Origin: Gloeotrichia echinulata CP02
GTDB lineage: Bacteria > Cyanobacteriota > Cyanobacteriia > Cyanobacteriales > Nostocaceae
Length of the DNA stretch: 64,000 nt
Assembly (NCBI GenBank): GCA_038087035.1
Contig: CP051187.1
Coordinates: forward strand, 5,710,001 to 5,774,000
Direction of reading: 5' to 3'
In this document: positions 51,678 to 60,513 of the stretch, in pieces
Layout of the letters: each line of letters begins with the position of its first letter
Position numbering within the stretch: the stretch's first letter is position 1
Made by a program: the position numbers and the translations under genes
Notes under the pieces: generated by a model
What the model saw: only the letters and a program-made list of their open reading frames with translations
Databases searched by the model: none
Told to the model about the DNA's origin: nothing

Positions 51678-51833
51678 ATGAAAAATAAAAGATTAAATGT
51701 GCGACTAACTGACAAGCGCTACTACAAGTTAGTAATGCTATCTACGCAGATAGATAGGACTATCAGCAGTCTTGTAGATGAATGGATAGATTCTTTACCA
51801 GAACCAAAAAATCAGAACATCACTGAGCGGTAA
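51678..51833 (+). CDS. ribbon-helix-helix miniprotein beside tnpB
   Basis: A 51-residue protein: strand KRLNVRLTDKRYYKL, helix A, then helix B TISSLVDEWIDSLPEP. This is the CopG/Arc-type RHH fold, which dimerises to bind DNA. It is divergent from the tnpB at 50418-51617 with 60 bp between them, a good place for an operator. The small protein at 6290-6473 beside another tnpB is homologous. It may repress tnpB or its guide RNA, or help transposition. Confidence 0.75.
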   Translation: MKNKRLNVRLTDKRYYKLVMLSTQIDRTISSLVDEWIDSLPEPKNQNITER

Positions 51834-52052
51834 ACCGCTTCTGGCAGCTTTCATCCCTTGCCTGTTCGCGCAGCGTCTCCCCTTCTCCCAAAGGGAGAGG
51901 CTAACGCCAAGGGAGAAGTACGGAATACGGCGCGGTGCGCCTGTTCCTCAAGGGTTTTGGGCCTGCCTTCCTTATAATCACAATAACAGTTGAGTGTTAA
52001 AGGTTAATGGTTATGATTGAATGTTTTTTATTTGGAATTTTCTAAATTCAAA
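51834..52052. other. intergenic with palindromic repeat
   Basis: Around 51865-51915 there is a GC-rich repeat (gttcgcgcagcgtctcccct). No gene. Confidence 0.4.
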
Positions 52053-53786
52053 ATGTCAAGTCTAACCATTCCTCTCCAAAAGTCTCGCTGGCTTCACCTG
52101 TGGTTGCTGTGGTTGTGGTTAATTATCGGTATTGGGTTACGTCTAGCCAACTTGACGGACAAACCTCCTTGGACTGATGAGTTTTCTACCTTGGTGTTTA
52201 GCTTGGGGAATAGTTTTTTGTCAGTACCCCTAGATCAAGCGATCGCTCCTGATGTCCTTTTGCAACCCCTACAACCACAACCCACCGCTGATATCCAAGA
52301 GTTATGGGCACACTTGAGTCATGAAACTAATCACCCCCCATTATACTTTGTGCTGGCTCACTGGTGGATGCAATTATTTCCGACACAACAGGGTTTAGTC
52401 TCTTTATGGGGGGCGCGATCGCTGGCTGCATTTTTTGGTGTCGCATCGATTCCAGCTATTTATGCTTTAAGTTGGCTTTCCTTTCGCTCTGTGTTAGTTA
52501 GTCATTTAGCCGCTGCTATGATGGCAGTGTCACCCTATGGCATTTTTCTCTCTCAAGAAGCGCGTCATTACACCTTGGCAATTTTATGGGTAATTGCTTC
52601 CCTAGCCTGCTTGGTATTTGCTGTCCGTCACATCGAAAACCGCACACAGTTACCTATTTGGCTTGTACTCTCTTGGGTGGGAATTAATGCTTTAGGTATT
52701 GCTACTCACTACTTCTTCATCCTGACGATTTGTACCGAAGCCCTGGTTTTAGTTTTTCTGGTGAGACTTCAAACTCACATTAGTAGCAAAAATTCTCCAC
52801 CCATTCTCTCATACCCTTCCTGGAATCGTCTCTATGCCGTTGCTGTTGGTAGTTTTGTCACGTTTGTGGTTTGGATTCCGGTATTTTCACACAACCGTTA
52901 CGGTAGTAAATTAACGGAATGGATACAGCATCCACTGTCAGGATTTACTTGGTTAAAACCAATTTTTCAAGTTTTAGCCGCCTGGACTACAATGTTTTGT
53001 TTACCACCAGTGGAAGCACCGCAGTTAGTGGTTGTGATTCTCTCTGGGTTGGTAATGTTGATTTTCTTGATTTGGGCGATACCGATTCTGATTCGTGGGT
53101 TCAAAGTTCAACTACAGCAACCTGAAACCCGTTCCATGACTCAGTTGTTTGCTGGGATAGTGGTAGCAGCGATCGCCTTATTTTTTGTTTTTACATACTT
53201 TCTTGGTATTAATCTCACAAGGGGCGCCCGCTATAATTTTGTTTATTTTCCCGCTGTTATAGTTTTATTAGGAGCAAGTCTCGCAGTTTCTTGGCGTCTA
53301 CCGCAGGACGTAACCAGAAGATGGAAAATCACCAGCAAAAAAGCCGTGATGCTAATTTGGCTGATGGGATTTGTGAGCGCCGTTACGGTCATCTCGAATC
53401 TGGGTTATCAAAAATACTACCGTCCTGACCTGTTAGTGCAACTAATTCAACAAACATCTAAAGTACCAGTGCTGATTGCTACAACTCAACAAACCCATGT
53501 GCAGATTGGCGAAATGATGGGAATAGGGAGGGAATTGAAAATGCAAAATGTAAAATTCCCATTTTCTCTGTTTCTCCTGGCGCATCAAGACGAAGACCCC
53601 AATATTCCCACCATTACTTTGCAAAATACGTTAAAAGATTTTCCCCGACCCCTGGATTTATGGTTAGTGAACTTTCAAGCCACCGAGCCAGAGGAAGTGA
53701 AAAACTGTGTTGTTGACACTCAATCTTTACCAGCAATCAACGGCTATGAATACAAAATTTATCACTGTCATCTAGCTGGAAAATAG
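52053..53786 (+). CDS. GT39-type membrane glycosyltransferase (ArnT-like)
   Basis: 577 residues from MSSLTIPLQKSRWLHLW (52053; the frame is open from 52017). About ten to twelve membrane segments lie in the first 430 residues, and WTDEFSTLVFSLGNS in the first loop carries the Asp-Glu pair needed by GT-C enzymes. The C-terminal soluble part is of unknown fold. It probably transfers a sugar from a polyprenyl-phosphate donor to a protein or lipid at the outer side of the membrane. Confidence 0.83.
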   Translation: MSSLTIPLQKSRWLHLWLLWLWLIIGIGLRLANLTDKPPWTDEFSTLVFSLGNSFLSVPLDQAIAPDVLLQPLQPQPTADIQELWAHLSHETNHPPLYFVLAHWWMQLFPTQQGLVSLWGARSLAAFFGVASIPAIYALSWLSFRSVLVSHLAAAMMAVSPYGIFLSQEARHYTLAILWVIASLACLVFAVRHIENRTQLPIWLVLSWVGINALGIATHYFFILTICTEALVLVFLVRLQTHISSKNSPPILSYPSWNRLYAVAVGSFVTFVVWIPVFSHNRYGSKLTEWIQHPLSGFTWLKPIFQVLAAWTTMFCLPPVEAPQLVVVILSGLVMLIFLIWAIPILIRGFKVQLQQPETRSMTQLFAGIVVAAIALFFVFTYFLGINLTRGARYNFVYFPAVIVLLGASLAVSWRLPQDVTRRWKITSKKAVMLIWLMGFVSAVTVISNLGYQKYYRPDLLVQLIQQTSKVPVLIATTQQTHVQIGEMMGIGRELKMQNVKFPFSLFLLAHQDEDPNIPTITLQNTLKDFPRPLDLWLVNFQATEPEEVKNCVVDTQSLPAINGYEYKIYHCHLAGK

Positions 53787-53787
53787 G

Positions 53788-53838
53788 GACTGGGGATTGG
53801 GGACACTTCGGCAAGCTCAGTGCATCGCTGGGGACTGG
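53788..53838. repeat. compound ccccagt/spacer repeat, one inverted copy
   Basis: The gactggggattggggacact ... gctggggactggg stretch is the reverse of the unit repeated at 31020 and 41960. Confidence 0.85.
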
Positions 53839-53843
53839 GATTG

Positions 53844-54452
53844 TTAAATGCTTTTGTGAGTTTTTGGGACACCCACAGGTGACAAACCAGCGATCGCCTG
53901 TAAGTTTTGGGAACGGATCAACTCGGTAAAATTTAAACCAGAACGTGCTTCTATTTTGGCTACCGACTCAATCGCAGATAACAAATGTGCTGCAGCTTCA
54001 GCTTCTGAGTAACCGCGCCGCTGTGCTACGCGAATGGCTGCTATATCAGCATTTAAGTCTGACTCTTGAGATTTGTTACTCCGCCAGATGCGAAGTGCGG
54101 CGATCGCACTTAATCCCCCGGCGATCGCCACACCCACGATATCCGACTGTGCTGATTCTATTAATCCGCCCAATAGCCCCGCCACGACCACACCTTGATA
54201 GATATCGGGTTTAAACCACTTCACCCCCGTCAACCAGCTAACCGTTTGCAATAGCAGCAAGTCTCGTTGTGGTTTCGTCAAGCGACCCCACAGATCGAAA
54301 TTAATATATATTGGTCGCTCTCGATTCCACGGCAATGGAAAGGAAGCCTCAATTACCTTCGCCTGTTCTGCTTTACTGACAATTTTTGTGGTCATGCGAC
54401 TAGAAGCAGGCATTATATCTAATAAACGGCGAATTTCAACCTTTGGCTCCAT
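53844..54452 (-). CDS. DUF3318 protein
   Basis: A 202-residue cyanobacterial protein: MEPKVEIRRLLDIMPASSRM, then INFDLWGRLTKPQRDLLLLQ and hydrophobic GVVVAGLLGGLI and VGVAIAGGLSAIAAL, which may be one or two membrane segments. The function is unknown; conserved across cyanobacteria. Confidence 0.85.
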   Translation of the reverse strand: MEPKVEIRRLLDIMPASSRMTTKIVSKAEQAKVIEASFPLPWNRERPIYINFDLWGRLTKPQRDLLLLQTVSWLTGVKWFKPDIYQGVVVAGLLGGLIESAQSDIVGVAIAGGLSAIAALRIWRSNKSQESDLNADIAAIRVAQRRGYSEAEAAAHLLSAIESVAKIEARSGLNFTELIRSQNLQAIAGLSPVGVPKTHKSI

Positions 54453-54598
54453 AAATTTAATTATTTAATAATTAGCCCAACTATGTTTATTGGAAGGTTT
54501 ATTGGAAGTCGGCGGGAAACTCCATCCCAAGAGTGGGTGGAGAGGGACAGCCGCCCGCCGACTTTGGGCATAGGGCATAGGGCATTGGTCGCTTTTCT

Positions 54599-54650
54599 CC
54601 ATGCCCCATGCCCCATGCCCCATGCCCCATGCCCCATGCCCCATGCCCTA
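54599..54650. repeat. octamer tandem array (catgcccc)
   Basis: Six head-to-tail copies of catgcccc, with degenerate relatives (catagggcatagggc) upstream near 54570. Confidence 0.9.
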
Positions 54651-54732
54651 AAACTCCATCCCGCAAGTGGCGTGGAGTTTTTTATTAGGTCAATTGCAGT
54701 TGCAAGAATCAACCTCTACAAACTACCATTTT

Positions 54733-54766
54733 TGACGCTCTCCGCCCTAAAAGTGCGGAGATTCTT
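54733..54766. repeat. solo IS200/IS605-type end hairpin
   Basis: ttgacgctctccgccctaaaagtgcggagattctt has the form of the tnpB-element right ends at 50363 and 61705 but no tnpB is attached. It abuts the IS5-like element, which probably inserted beside it. Confidence 0.6.
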
Positions 54767-54828
54767 GAACCTATCCCACTAATATAAGAATATGGTAATC
54801 TACTTCTCAATAGAGTTGAGCGTATGGT

Positions 54829-55203
54829 GTGATGGCCGGACGTTTTGAAGGATTGAGCGATCTGGAATGGAAGTTATTTGAGGATATGTTTCCCAAGGAG
54901 CCAGAAAAGCGTGGCAAAGGAATGCCTCATGTCCCGTATCGCTATGTATTAAATAGTCTGCTGTATATTTTGATTACTGGGTGTCGATGGTGTGATCTAC
55001 CACAGGGGGATAGATGGGCATCAAAAAGCTCTTCCCATCGATGGTTAAAGCGGTGGCGTGAAGACGGAACATTGGAGCATTTACAAGCGCGTGTCTTAGC
55101 GATGCCTGCGGCGGGCTACGCCTACGCAGATGAAAAAGGACTAATAAATTGGGAGTTTGGCGCGGTTGACGGGTCTTTTTCCCCCTGGAAAGGGTGGTGG
55201 TGA
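54829..55203 (+). CDS. IS5-family transposase, N-terminal frame
   Basis: A 124-residue frame (GLSDLEWKLFEDMFPKEPEK, then the DUF4096-like HTH region and the first catalytic Asp in AVDGSFSP). It ends soon after CCC TGG. The match SFSP|GKGGG shows that a +1 shift at CCC-T into the next frame restores a normal transposase. CCC-T is a classic +1 slippery site, so this may be programmed; a one-base insertion would look the same. Confidence 0.85.
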   Translation: MMAGRFEGLSDLEWKLFEDMFPKEPEKRGKGMPHVPYRYVLNSLLYILITGCRWCDLPQGDRWASKSSSHRWLKRWREDGTLEHLQARVLAMPAAGYAYADEKGLINWEFGAVDGSFSPWKGWW

Positions 55204-55675
55204 AGAGGTTGCTTATGGTGGCAAAGGCAAAGGTATTCTAATTCACACTCTTACTGAGGGTAATGGAATGCCCTTAGCGAACTCTACAACTGCCGCTAAC
55301 GGTAGTGAAAGAGAACAAGTATTACCTTTGCTTGACAAGGTAAAATTAAAAACTTTGAGGCGGGGTAGACCACGTAAGCGAATCAAGGTGCTGGCTGCTG
55401 ACAAAGGTTACGACTCAAAGCAAAAACGCGCTGACTTACGCAAACGAGGTATTCGTCCTCAAATCCCGAAACGAGTTTGGAAAACCAAGAAAAACAGAGG
55501 AAGACCAATCAAAATCTCTGTTCCTAGATTTCAGCAAGAGCGGTGTTTTGCTTGGTATCAGCGAAAATACCGCCGTCTCGTCGGAATATGGGAACGTCAA
55601 AAAGTTTACTTTGACGCATTCATTGACCTTGCTACAATCCACATCTGGATTAACAAAATATTATTAGTGGGATAG
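55157..55675 (+). CDS. IS5-family transposase, C-terminal frame
   Basis: It contributes GKGGGEEVAYGGKGKGILIH, the second Asp segment (VLAADKGYDSKQKRADLR), and the C-terminal YQRKYRRLVGIWERQKVYFD segment with the third acidic residue of the DDE triad. The visible start codon is not thought to be used; translation should enter from the first frame. Confidence 0.82.
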   Translation: MARLTGLFPPGKGGGEEVAYGGKGKGILIHTLTEGNGMPLANSTTAANGSEREQVLPLLDKVKLKTLRRGRPRKRIKVLAADKGYDSKQKRADLRKRGIRPQIPKRVWKTKKNRGRPIKISVPRFQQERCFAWYQRKYRRLVGIWERQKVYFDAFIDLATIHIWINKILLVG

Positions 55676-55679
55676 ATTC

Positions 55680-56021
55680 TTTTAAGTTGTCACCAATGAT
55701 CTCGGCTCAACGTCTACGCCATTGCACAGAACCATCTTTACCAAAAGTATATCTTTAGAAAGTTTTATTTGAGGTGCAGTTAGATAACTTGATTATTATC
55801 AAGGTTAAATTAATCGACTCTTCGGCTTAATTTTATGGAATCGAATAAAAAATAAAACTTAATTATAGGCTGCGTTCCTTACTATGAATGGATTTTAAAG
55901 TTTGGAGATTTCCTATAAACCTTCAATTTTAATGCCGCACCATAAAAGCAATGCAAGAACCAATTAACCGTTACTTAAAAACAACCAGTATAAAATTATT
56001 CAACATAAAAAATCTTTAAAA
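55680..56021. other. intergenic, nothing recognised
   Basis: AT-rich, no gene. It probably carries the promoter of the gene at 56046. Confidence 0.4.
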
Positions 56022-56045
56022 TTGACGGGTCACATAGGGGGCAGC

Positions 56046-56438
56046 ATGACAAGTGAATCCACTGTTAAACTCACTATTGCTTTAAACGAACCGGACTCAG
56101 ACGAAGAGAGACTAGATCAGATAACTCGAAATCTGCTGCGAGAAATCAAAGAATTTGATGGTGTCGAACAAGCTAGCTTAGTAGAAGTTGGAGAAATACC
56201 AGAAGGAGCTAAGAGTATTGGAAGCATTCTCATAGGTATTCTGAATGCTGAGGTGAGTTTCACAAGTTTCAAAACTTTCATGGGGTTTTTGTGGGAGCGT
56301 CTTGCAGGCAACACCGTGGAACTAGAAGTTGAAGCTAACGGTAAAAAACTGAAAGTAAAAGCTAGTAGCCGACAAGAATTATTAGCAGCAATTCAGGCAG
56401 CAGAACAATTTGTGGCTCTTGCGTACTTAGCGTGCTAA
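56046..56438 (+). CDS. EACC1-like component of a conflict system
   Basis: 130 residues from MTSESTVKLTIALNEPD (56046, ribosome binding site aggggg). An acidic start, GVEQASLVEVGEIPEGAKSI, a short hydrophobic helix, and a C-terminal ELEVEANGKKLKVKASSRQE strand set resemble the effector-associated constant component EACC1 that is encoded before caspase- or trypsin-like effectors. The last residues (ALAYLAC) come from the left end of the inserted ISL3 element (from 56414). It was probably the partner of the truncated caspase-TPR gene at 57711-58938. Confidence 0.6.
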   Translation: MTSESTVKLTIALNEPDSDEERLDQITRNLLREIKEFDGVEQASLVEVGEIPEGAKSIGSILIGILNAEVSFTSFKTFMGFLWERLAGNTVELEVEANGKKLKVKASSRQELLAAIQAAEQFVALAYLAC

Positions 56439-57710
56439 ATTGATAGGATAATGCCAAGAAAGTAAAGCTCTAATCTCAAAATTACGAAAGTTTCTAAATC
56501 CAAATCCACTTCGCTTTATTAACTTCAGTTTATTATTTATTCCTTCTACTACTCCACTGGTAGTCCTTCGTTCAAAATATCCGACTATTTCTCCAAACCA
56601 CCGTTTAATTGTCTGCACACTTCTTTGATAATATGGTTCAGCTTTTTTTAACCAATTGATTAATTCTAGCGTTCCCGTTACCACATTTTTATTGTCTTCA
56701 AATAAATTGTGAAAATCTTCTTTTAATGAATGCATTCTAGCTATTAAAGGAGAAGCTTGTTTAATTCTATTTAATTTATCTTTTTGCTTTTCGGTGAGCT
56801 TATTCTCGGCTTTTAGAATTGTAAATTTATTTCCTTTTAAACTTTCAAATACTTTTTTTCTTTCCGGGGCATTTAACTCAGATGCTATTTTATTTTCTGC
56901 TATCCTAGCTCGATTTAATTCTTCATGTACTAATTTAGTAACATGGAACCTATCTACCGTTACAAGGGCGTTTGGACAAATCTTCTCAATTAAAGATTTA
57001 TAATTGCCTGTCATATCAATACTTACTTCTTCTATTTGTGACAAAACTTTTTCTCCCCACATTCTCATGGTTTTTTTGATTTCAATTTGTTTTCTTTCTT
57101 TTACTAAACCTATCAATTTACCTGAATCTATATCTACTAGCACGACAATAAATTTTCCTTGTCCTTTGACCAAACTAATTTCATCTATTCCTAATCTTCT
57201 TAAATCTTTGACATCTATTGGCATCACATTTTTAGCTACATCTTCAAGCATTGATATGACTTATTCATTAGTTAGTCCATTATTTCTTGCCACATTACTT
57301 ACATTACTATTAATCACTTGTTTGATAATATATTCCGCATATCGGTATGTATACCTCTTTCTTGCTCCTAGAAAATCTAGCTTTTCATTAAATGTTTTTC
57401 GGCATTTTTTACACTTGAATCTTCGTCTATTGACATTCAGTATTACTTCAAAATCCCCCATCGGTAAATCTTTCACTAAACATTTTTGATTTTGATGTAA
57501 ATGTCTTGAGTTTTGACCACAGTGTGGGCACGATGCACTTTTCGCTTTTTTACCTACTGATAGAATTAGGACTTGACCCTCTTGTAGGCTTGATTCTACT
57601 AATACTTCAGGCAAATTTAGGAGTTGAGTCATTATTCGTTTCATAATTTATTTTATTAAACATTATTAAAAAATATCTTAACATTTTAGCACGCTAAGTA
57701 ACCAAGAACC
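56414..57710 (-). mobile_element. ISL3-family insertion sequence
   Basis: Imperfect 26-bp inverted ends starting GG: ggctcttgcgtacttagcgt... at 56414 and, inverted, ggttcttggttacttagcgt... ending at 57710. The length of 1297 bp is normal for ISL3. The 8-bp flanks (caatttgt and caagattc) do not match, so there is no target-site duplication, which fits a deletion next to the element. Confidence 0.85.
56427..57644 (-). pseudogene. ISL3 transposase with an in-frame stop
   Basis: Two stretches of the same frame, 57261-57644 and 56427-57251, are separated by a TAA at 57261-57263 only. The first has the ISL3 zinc finger (CPHCGQ ... CKKCRKTF) and the second the DDE domain (IDEISLVKGQGKFIVVLVD, SIDMTGNYKSLIEK, DRFHVTKLV, and a final GVVEGINNKLKLIKRSGFGF). 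Joined, they give about 405 residues, the usual length. The stop inactivates it unless read through. Confidence 0.85.
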
Positions 57711-58938
57711 CAAGATTCTGCTGTTTAATACACCATATCCAGACGATCCAAAACTTAGATATCGAAAAGAAGTTGAACGTTGTGCCAAATATGGCGATAT
57801 TTCGATTATTTCTCGCCAAATATTAGACGCTCTAGCAAATACTTTGGAATTACTGCCTGAAGAAACTGCTGCAATTGAAGCTCAAGTTCTTAAACCTTAC
57901 CGACGATACAAGGAAAAATTGAGGATATATGAGCAGGCATTAGTTGAGGCAATTCAACGGGAGCATTTTCCTCTCAGTCAAAGTACTAGTGACCAGTTAA
58001 AACATTTTCGGCAGGTTTTGGGTCTAAGAGAAGAAGATATAGCCCCGATTGTAGCTAGAATTGAGCCACCAATCATCAGGGTTAGAAGAATTTTTACTAC
58101 TTTTATTATTTCAATTTTTAGAAAACCTAAAATTATCATTGGCGCAGGTATTGTCACTGTTGTGCTTCTCATGCTTACTTTTCTGCCTAGAACGCCTCCG
58201 CGACCAGAAAAGGAACCTACATCCACTGCAAACCCCACAGATATTTCTACACCCACCACGATAATAGCAAAGGAAATATACGAAAGGGGACTCGATAAAT
58301 ATAATCAACAAGACTACACAGGAGCGATTGAAGATTTCAACCAAGCACTTCAGCTAGAGCCTAATAATATACTTGCCTATTACCAACGTGGTTATGCCCG
58401 TGCTGAAATACAAGACTACAAAGGAGCAATTGAGGATTTTAACCAGTATATGCAGCACAATCCCAATGATGTCGATGCTCTCGATAACCGAGGGAATGTT
58501 TACTATAATTTGGGTAAGTACGAGCAGGCAATCACTGACTTAAACAAAGCTATCCAAATTAACCCCAAGGATTCCTACGCTTATAACATGCGAGGGTTAG
58601 CTTACAACGAGCAAGGTAAATACGAGAAAGCGATCGCTGACTACAACAAAGCTATCGAGCTTAAATACGATCCACTCAGTGTTCCCTACAATAACCGTGG
58701 TAATGCCTACGACAATCTTGGAAACTATCAGAAAGCAATTGAAGATTACAACCAGGCAATCCGTATTAATCCCAACGATGCTGATGCTTTCTACAATCTG
58801 GGAAATACCCATTCCAAATTAGGAGATAAGCAGGCAGCAGTACAGTATTTTCAAAAAGCTGCACAACTGTATCAAAAACAAGGTCAGACAAAAGACCACC
58901 AAGAGACATTAGAGCGGATCAAAAAGCTTCAGCAGTAG
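57711..58938 (+). pseudogene. C-terminal remnant of a caspase-like TPR protein
   Basis: The frame is open from the ISL3 edge to 58938. It begins DPKLRYRKEVERCAKYGDIS and has LLPEETAAIEAQVLKPYRRY and LGLREEDIAPIVARIEPP, the helical segment that in cyanobacterial caspase-like (Peptidase C14) proteins follows the protease domain. A membrane segment (about 95-115 residues in) and at least five TPR repeats (YNQQDYTGAIEDFNQALQLE and on) follow. The catalytic His-Cys domain is missing, most likely deleted together with the ISL3 insertion. A TTG at 57844 could still start a TPR membrane protein. Confidence 0.7.
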
Positions 58939-59079
58939 TCAAAGCAGTTTCAAGTGTGAAATGAGTGTGCGATTCGGAGTTATTTATAATTCAGTACTCT
59001 AATAAGAGCTACAGCCTGGGTATTAGCAATTTCGGAGTGCAGTGCGTTTAATGGTTAATGTTTTGATTTTGCCCTCTAC

Positions 59080-59493
59080 CTATCTAGATTTCCAAAATTG
59101 ATAAACTCGATTGGCAATTTTAATTCTATTCCCACTTAAGAGTTTATAACCTGCTTGTTTAAGCGTGAATGATTTGGATTTTTTAACCTTTTTAAAACCC
59201 GGTGGTCTGACTCCTTTCTTATTATGTTTAAAAAATAATTGGTAGGCTTTCTCTATGCGTTGACAGATATCTTGCACTGCTTTATAACCTATTGATTGCC
59301 AAAATTGATGACGTTTTCTTAATTTGGCAATATGAGACTGGAGTTTTGCACAGTTTAAGTGTTTGCTCCACATGCTTTCGTACCGTTTATGTAGAGCAAT
59401 ACAATGGTTATAGATCACCCCTGCGGCGTTGATCATGCGTTTCAGGTGTCTATTCCTTTTGTGTTCGTACAGCTTAAACTTTAGTGTAATCAT
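59080..59493 (-). pseudogene. N-terminal fragment of a third TnpB lineage
   Basis: 137 residues (MITLKFKLYEHKRNRHLKRM ... FTLKQAGYKLLSGNRIKIAN) match the start of TnpB-type proteins, before any RuvC motif, and then stop. No RuvC or zinc ribbon follows. An IS200/IS605-type left-end hairpin (ccctagaagggcgaggcttt) lies at 59513-59536. The 3' part has been lost. Confidence 0.75.
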
Positions 59494-59673
59494 GGCAATA
59501 TTATATCAAAGTCGCCCTAGAAGGGCGAGGCTTTAAACCCATTTCTTTGGTAAGGGCGCAAGCCTTGCGCCCCTACAAAGCTTGCTGTAGAGTCGTAAAC
59601 AGTTATCACGTTGACAAAAGGCAAGGGGTTTTCAACCTGTATTCTGATAACTGGTCACTGATTGGTGAAGTAC

Positions 59674-59916
59674 ATGGATGCTTTTGCTCCCGTTCCCCCT
59701 GAATGGACGAATCAGGCAATTCACGCCTATAAGTTTTGTTGTCCTAGTTGTAACTCAAGTAGCCGAGAAGCTGTACAAGTTTGGATCAATCGGCGATCGC
59801 CTGTGTTGACAGAAGCGCATGGGCGCAAATGGCAAGAGTTCTACAATTGCCAATGTGGTTTTGTCTGGTGGGCTTGGAGTAGCGATCGCCCCCCTACAGA
59901 TTTATCTTATCATTGA
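59674..59916 (+). CDS. small zinc-ribbon-like hypothetical protein
   Basis: 80 residues from MDAFAPVPPEWTNQAIHAYK (59674). CCPSCNSSS and YNCQCGFVWWAW give two cysteine pairs in ribbon-like spacing. Such short cyanobacterial proteins are common and uncharacterised. Confidence 0.6.
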   Translation: MDAFAPVPPEWTNQAIHAYKFCCPSCNSSSREAVQVWINRRSPVLTEAHGRKWQEFYNCQCGFVWWAWSSDRPPTDLSYH

Positions 59917-60060
59917 TGGAAAAACCCGAACAAAACCGTTTTTTTGCCTAATTATAGCGGTTCAGGTTTGTCGGCAATCCACTTTTCGCTTTGATATTCT
60001 GCTAAATAACCATTGCCAGTAAAGTTAATTACCGAAAAAATGGGTAAAAGCCCCGTCCTT

Positions 60061-60462
60061 CTAGGACGGCTTTAATTGATTCTGTATATATCTTTTTAGT
60101 ACCTCCAAGGGTGCGCCGCCTACTGAAGAGGCAAAATAAGAAGGACTCCATAAAGCGTCTTTTCCTAGCGGTTTCTTAAATCCCTCTTGTCCATAGCGAC
60201 GACTCGAAACCCCTTTGAGCGCGTTCACTATCTGAGAGATAAACAATTTAGGAGGATATTCAATTAATACGTGTACGTGGTCTACCTCCCCGTTAAGTTC
60301 CTGTACTTTGAAATTCATCTTTTCAGATACTTCGCTAAATGACTTTTTAATCAAAGCAAGACTCTCGTTGGTGAGTATAGGCAATCGATATTTAGTAATG
60401 CAGACCAAGTGAAGTTTTAAGTCTGTAACACTGTGTCTTTCGCGACGAAAATCACTTGACAT
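60061..60462 (-). CDS. tnpA: Y1 (HUH) transposase TnpA
   Basis: 133 residues with the IS200/IS605 TnpA pattern: HLVCITKYRLPILT, HUH motif DHVHVLIEYPP, and catalytic Tyr in VLKRYIQNQ. It acts on single-stranded DNA at the hairpin ends. It is complete and could mobilise the related tnpB-only elements (43668) and the mini-element at 63055. Confidence 0.93.
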   Translation of the reverse strand: MSSDFRRERHSVTDLKLHLVCITKYRLPILTNESLALIKKSFSEVSEKMNFKVQELNGEVDHVHVLIEYPPKLFISQIVNALKGVSSRRYGQEGFKKPLGKDALWSPSYFASSVGGAPLEVLKRYIQNQLKPS

Positions 60463-60513
60463 TTTCTACAGACCAAGTTATATTATAGATACAGACCAAC
60501 TATAACACAAAGC

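Larger units (their letters stand above)
54767..55679 (+). mobile_element. IS5-family insertion sequence
   Basis: 913 bp bounded by the inverted repeat gaacctatcccactaata (54767-54784) and its partner tattagtgggatagattc (55662-55679), one mismatch. It holds a transposase in two overlapping frames. I could not define a target-site duplication. Confidence 0.85.

Noticed and set aside
57004..57489. 161-residue plus-strand frame over the ISL3 element
   Set aside because: Antisense to the transposase; composition is that of a reversed coding strand.
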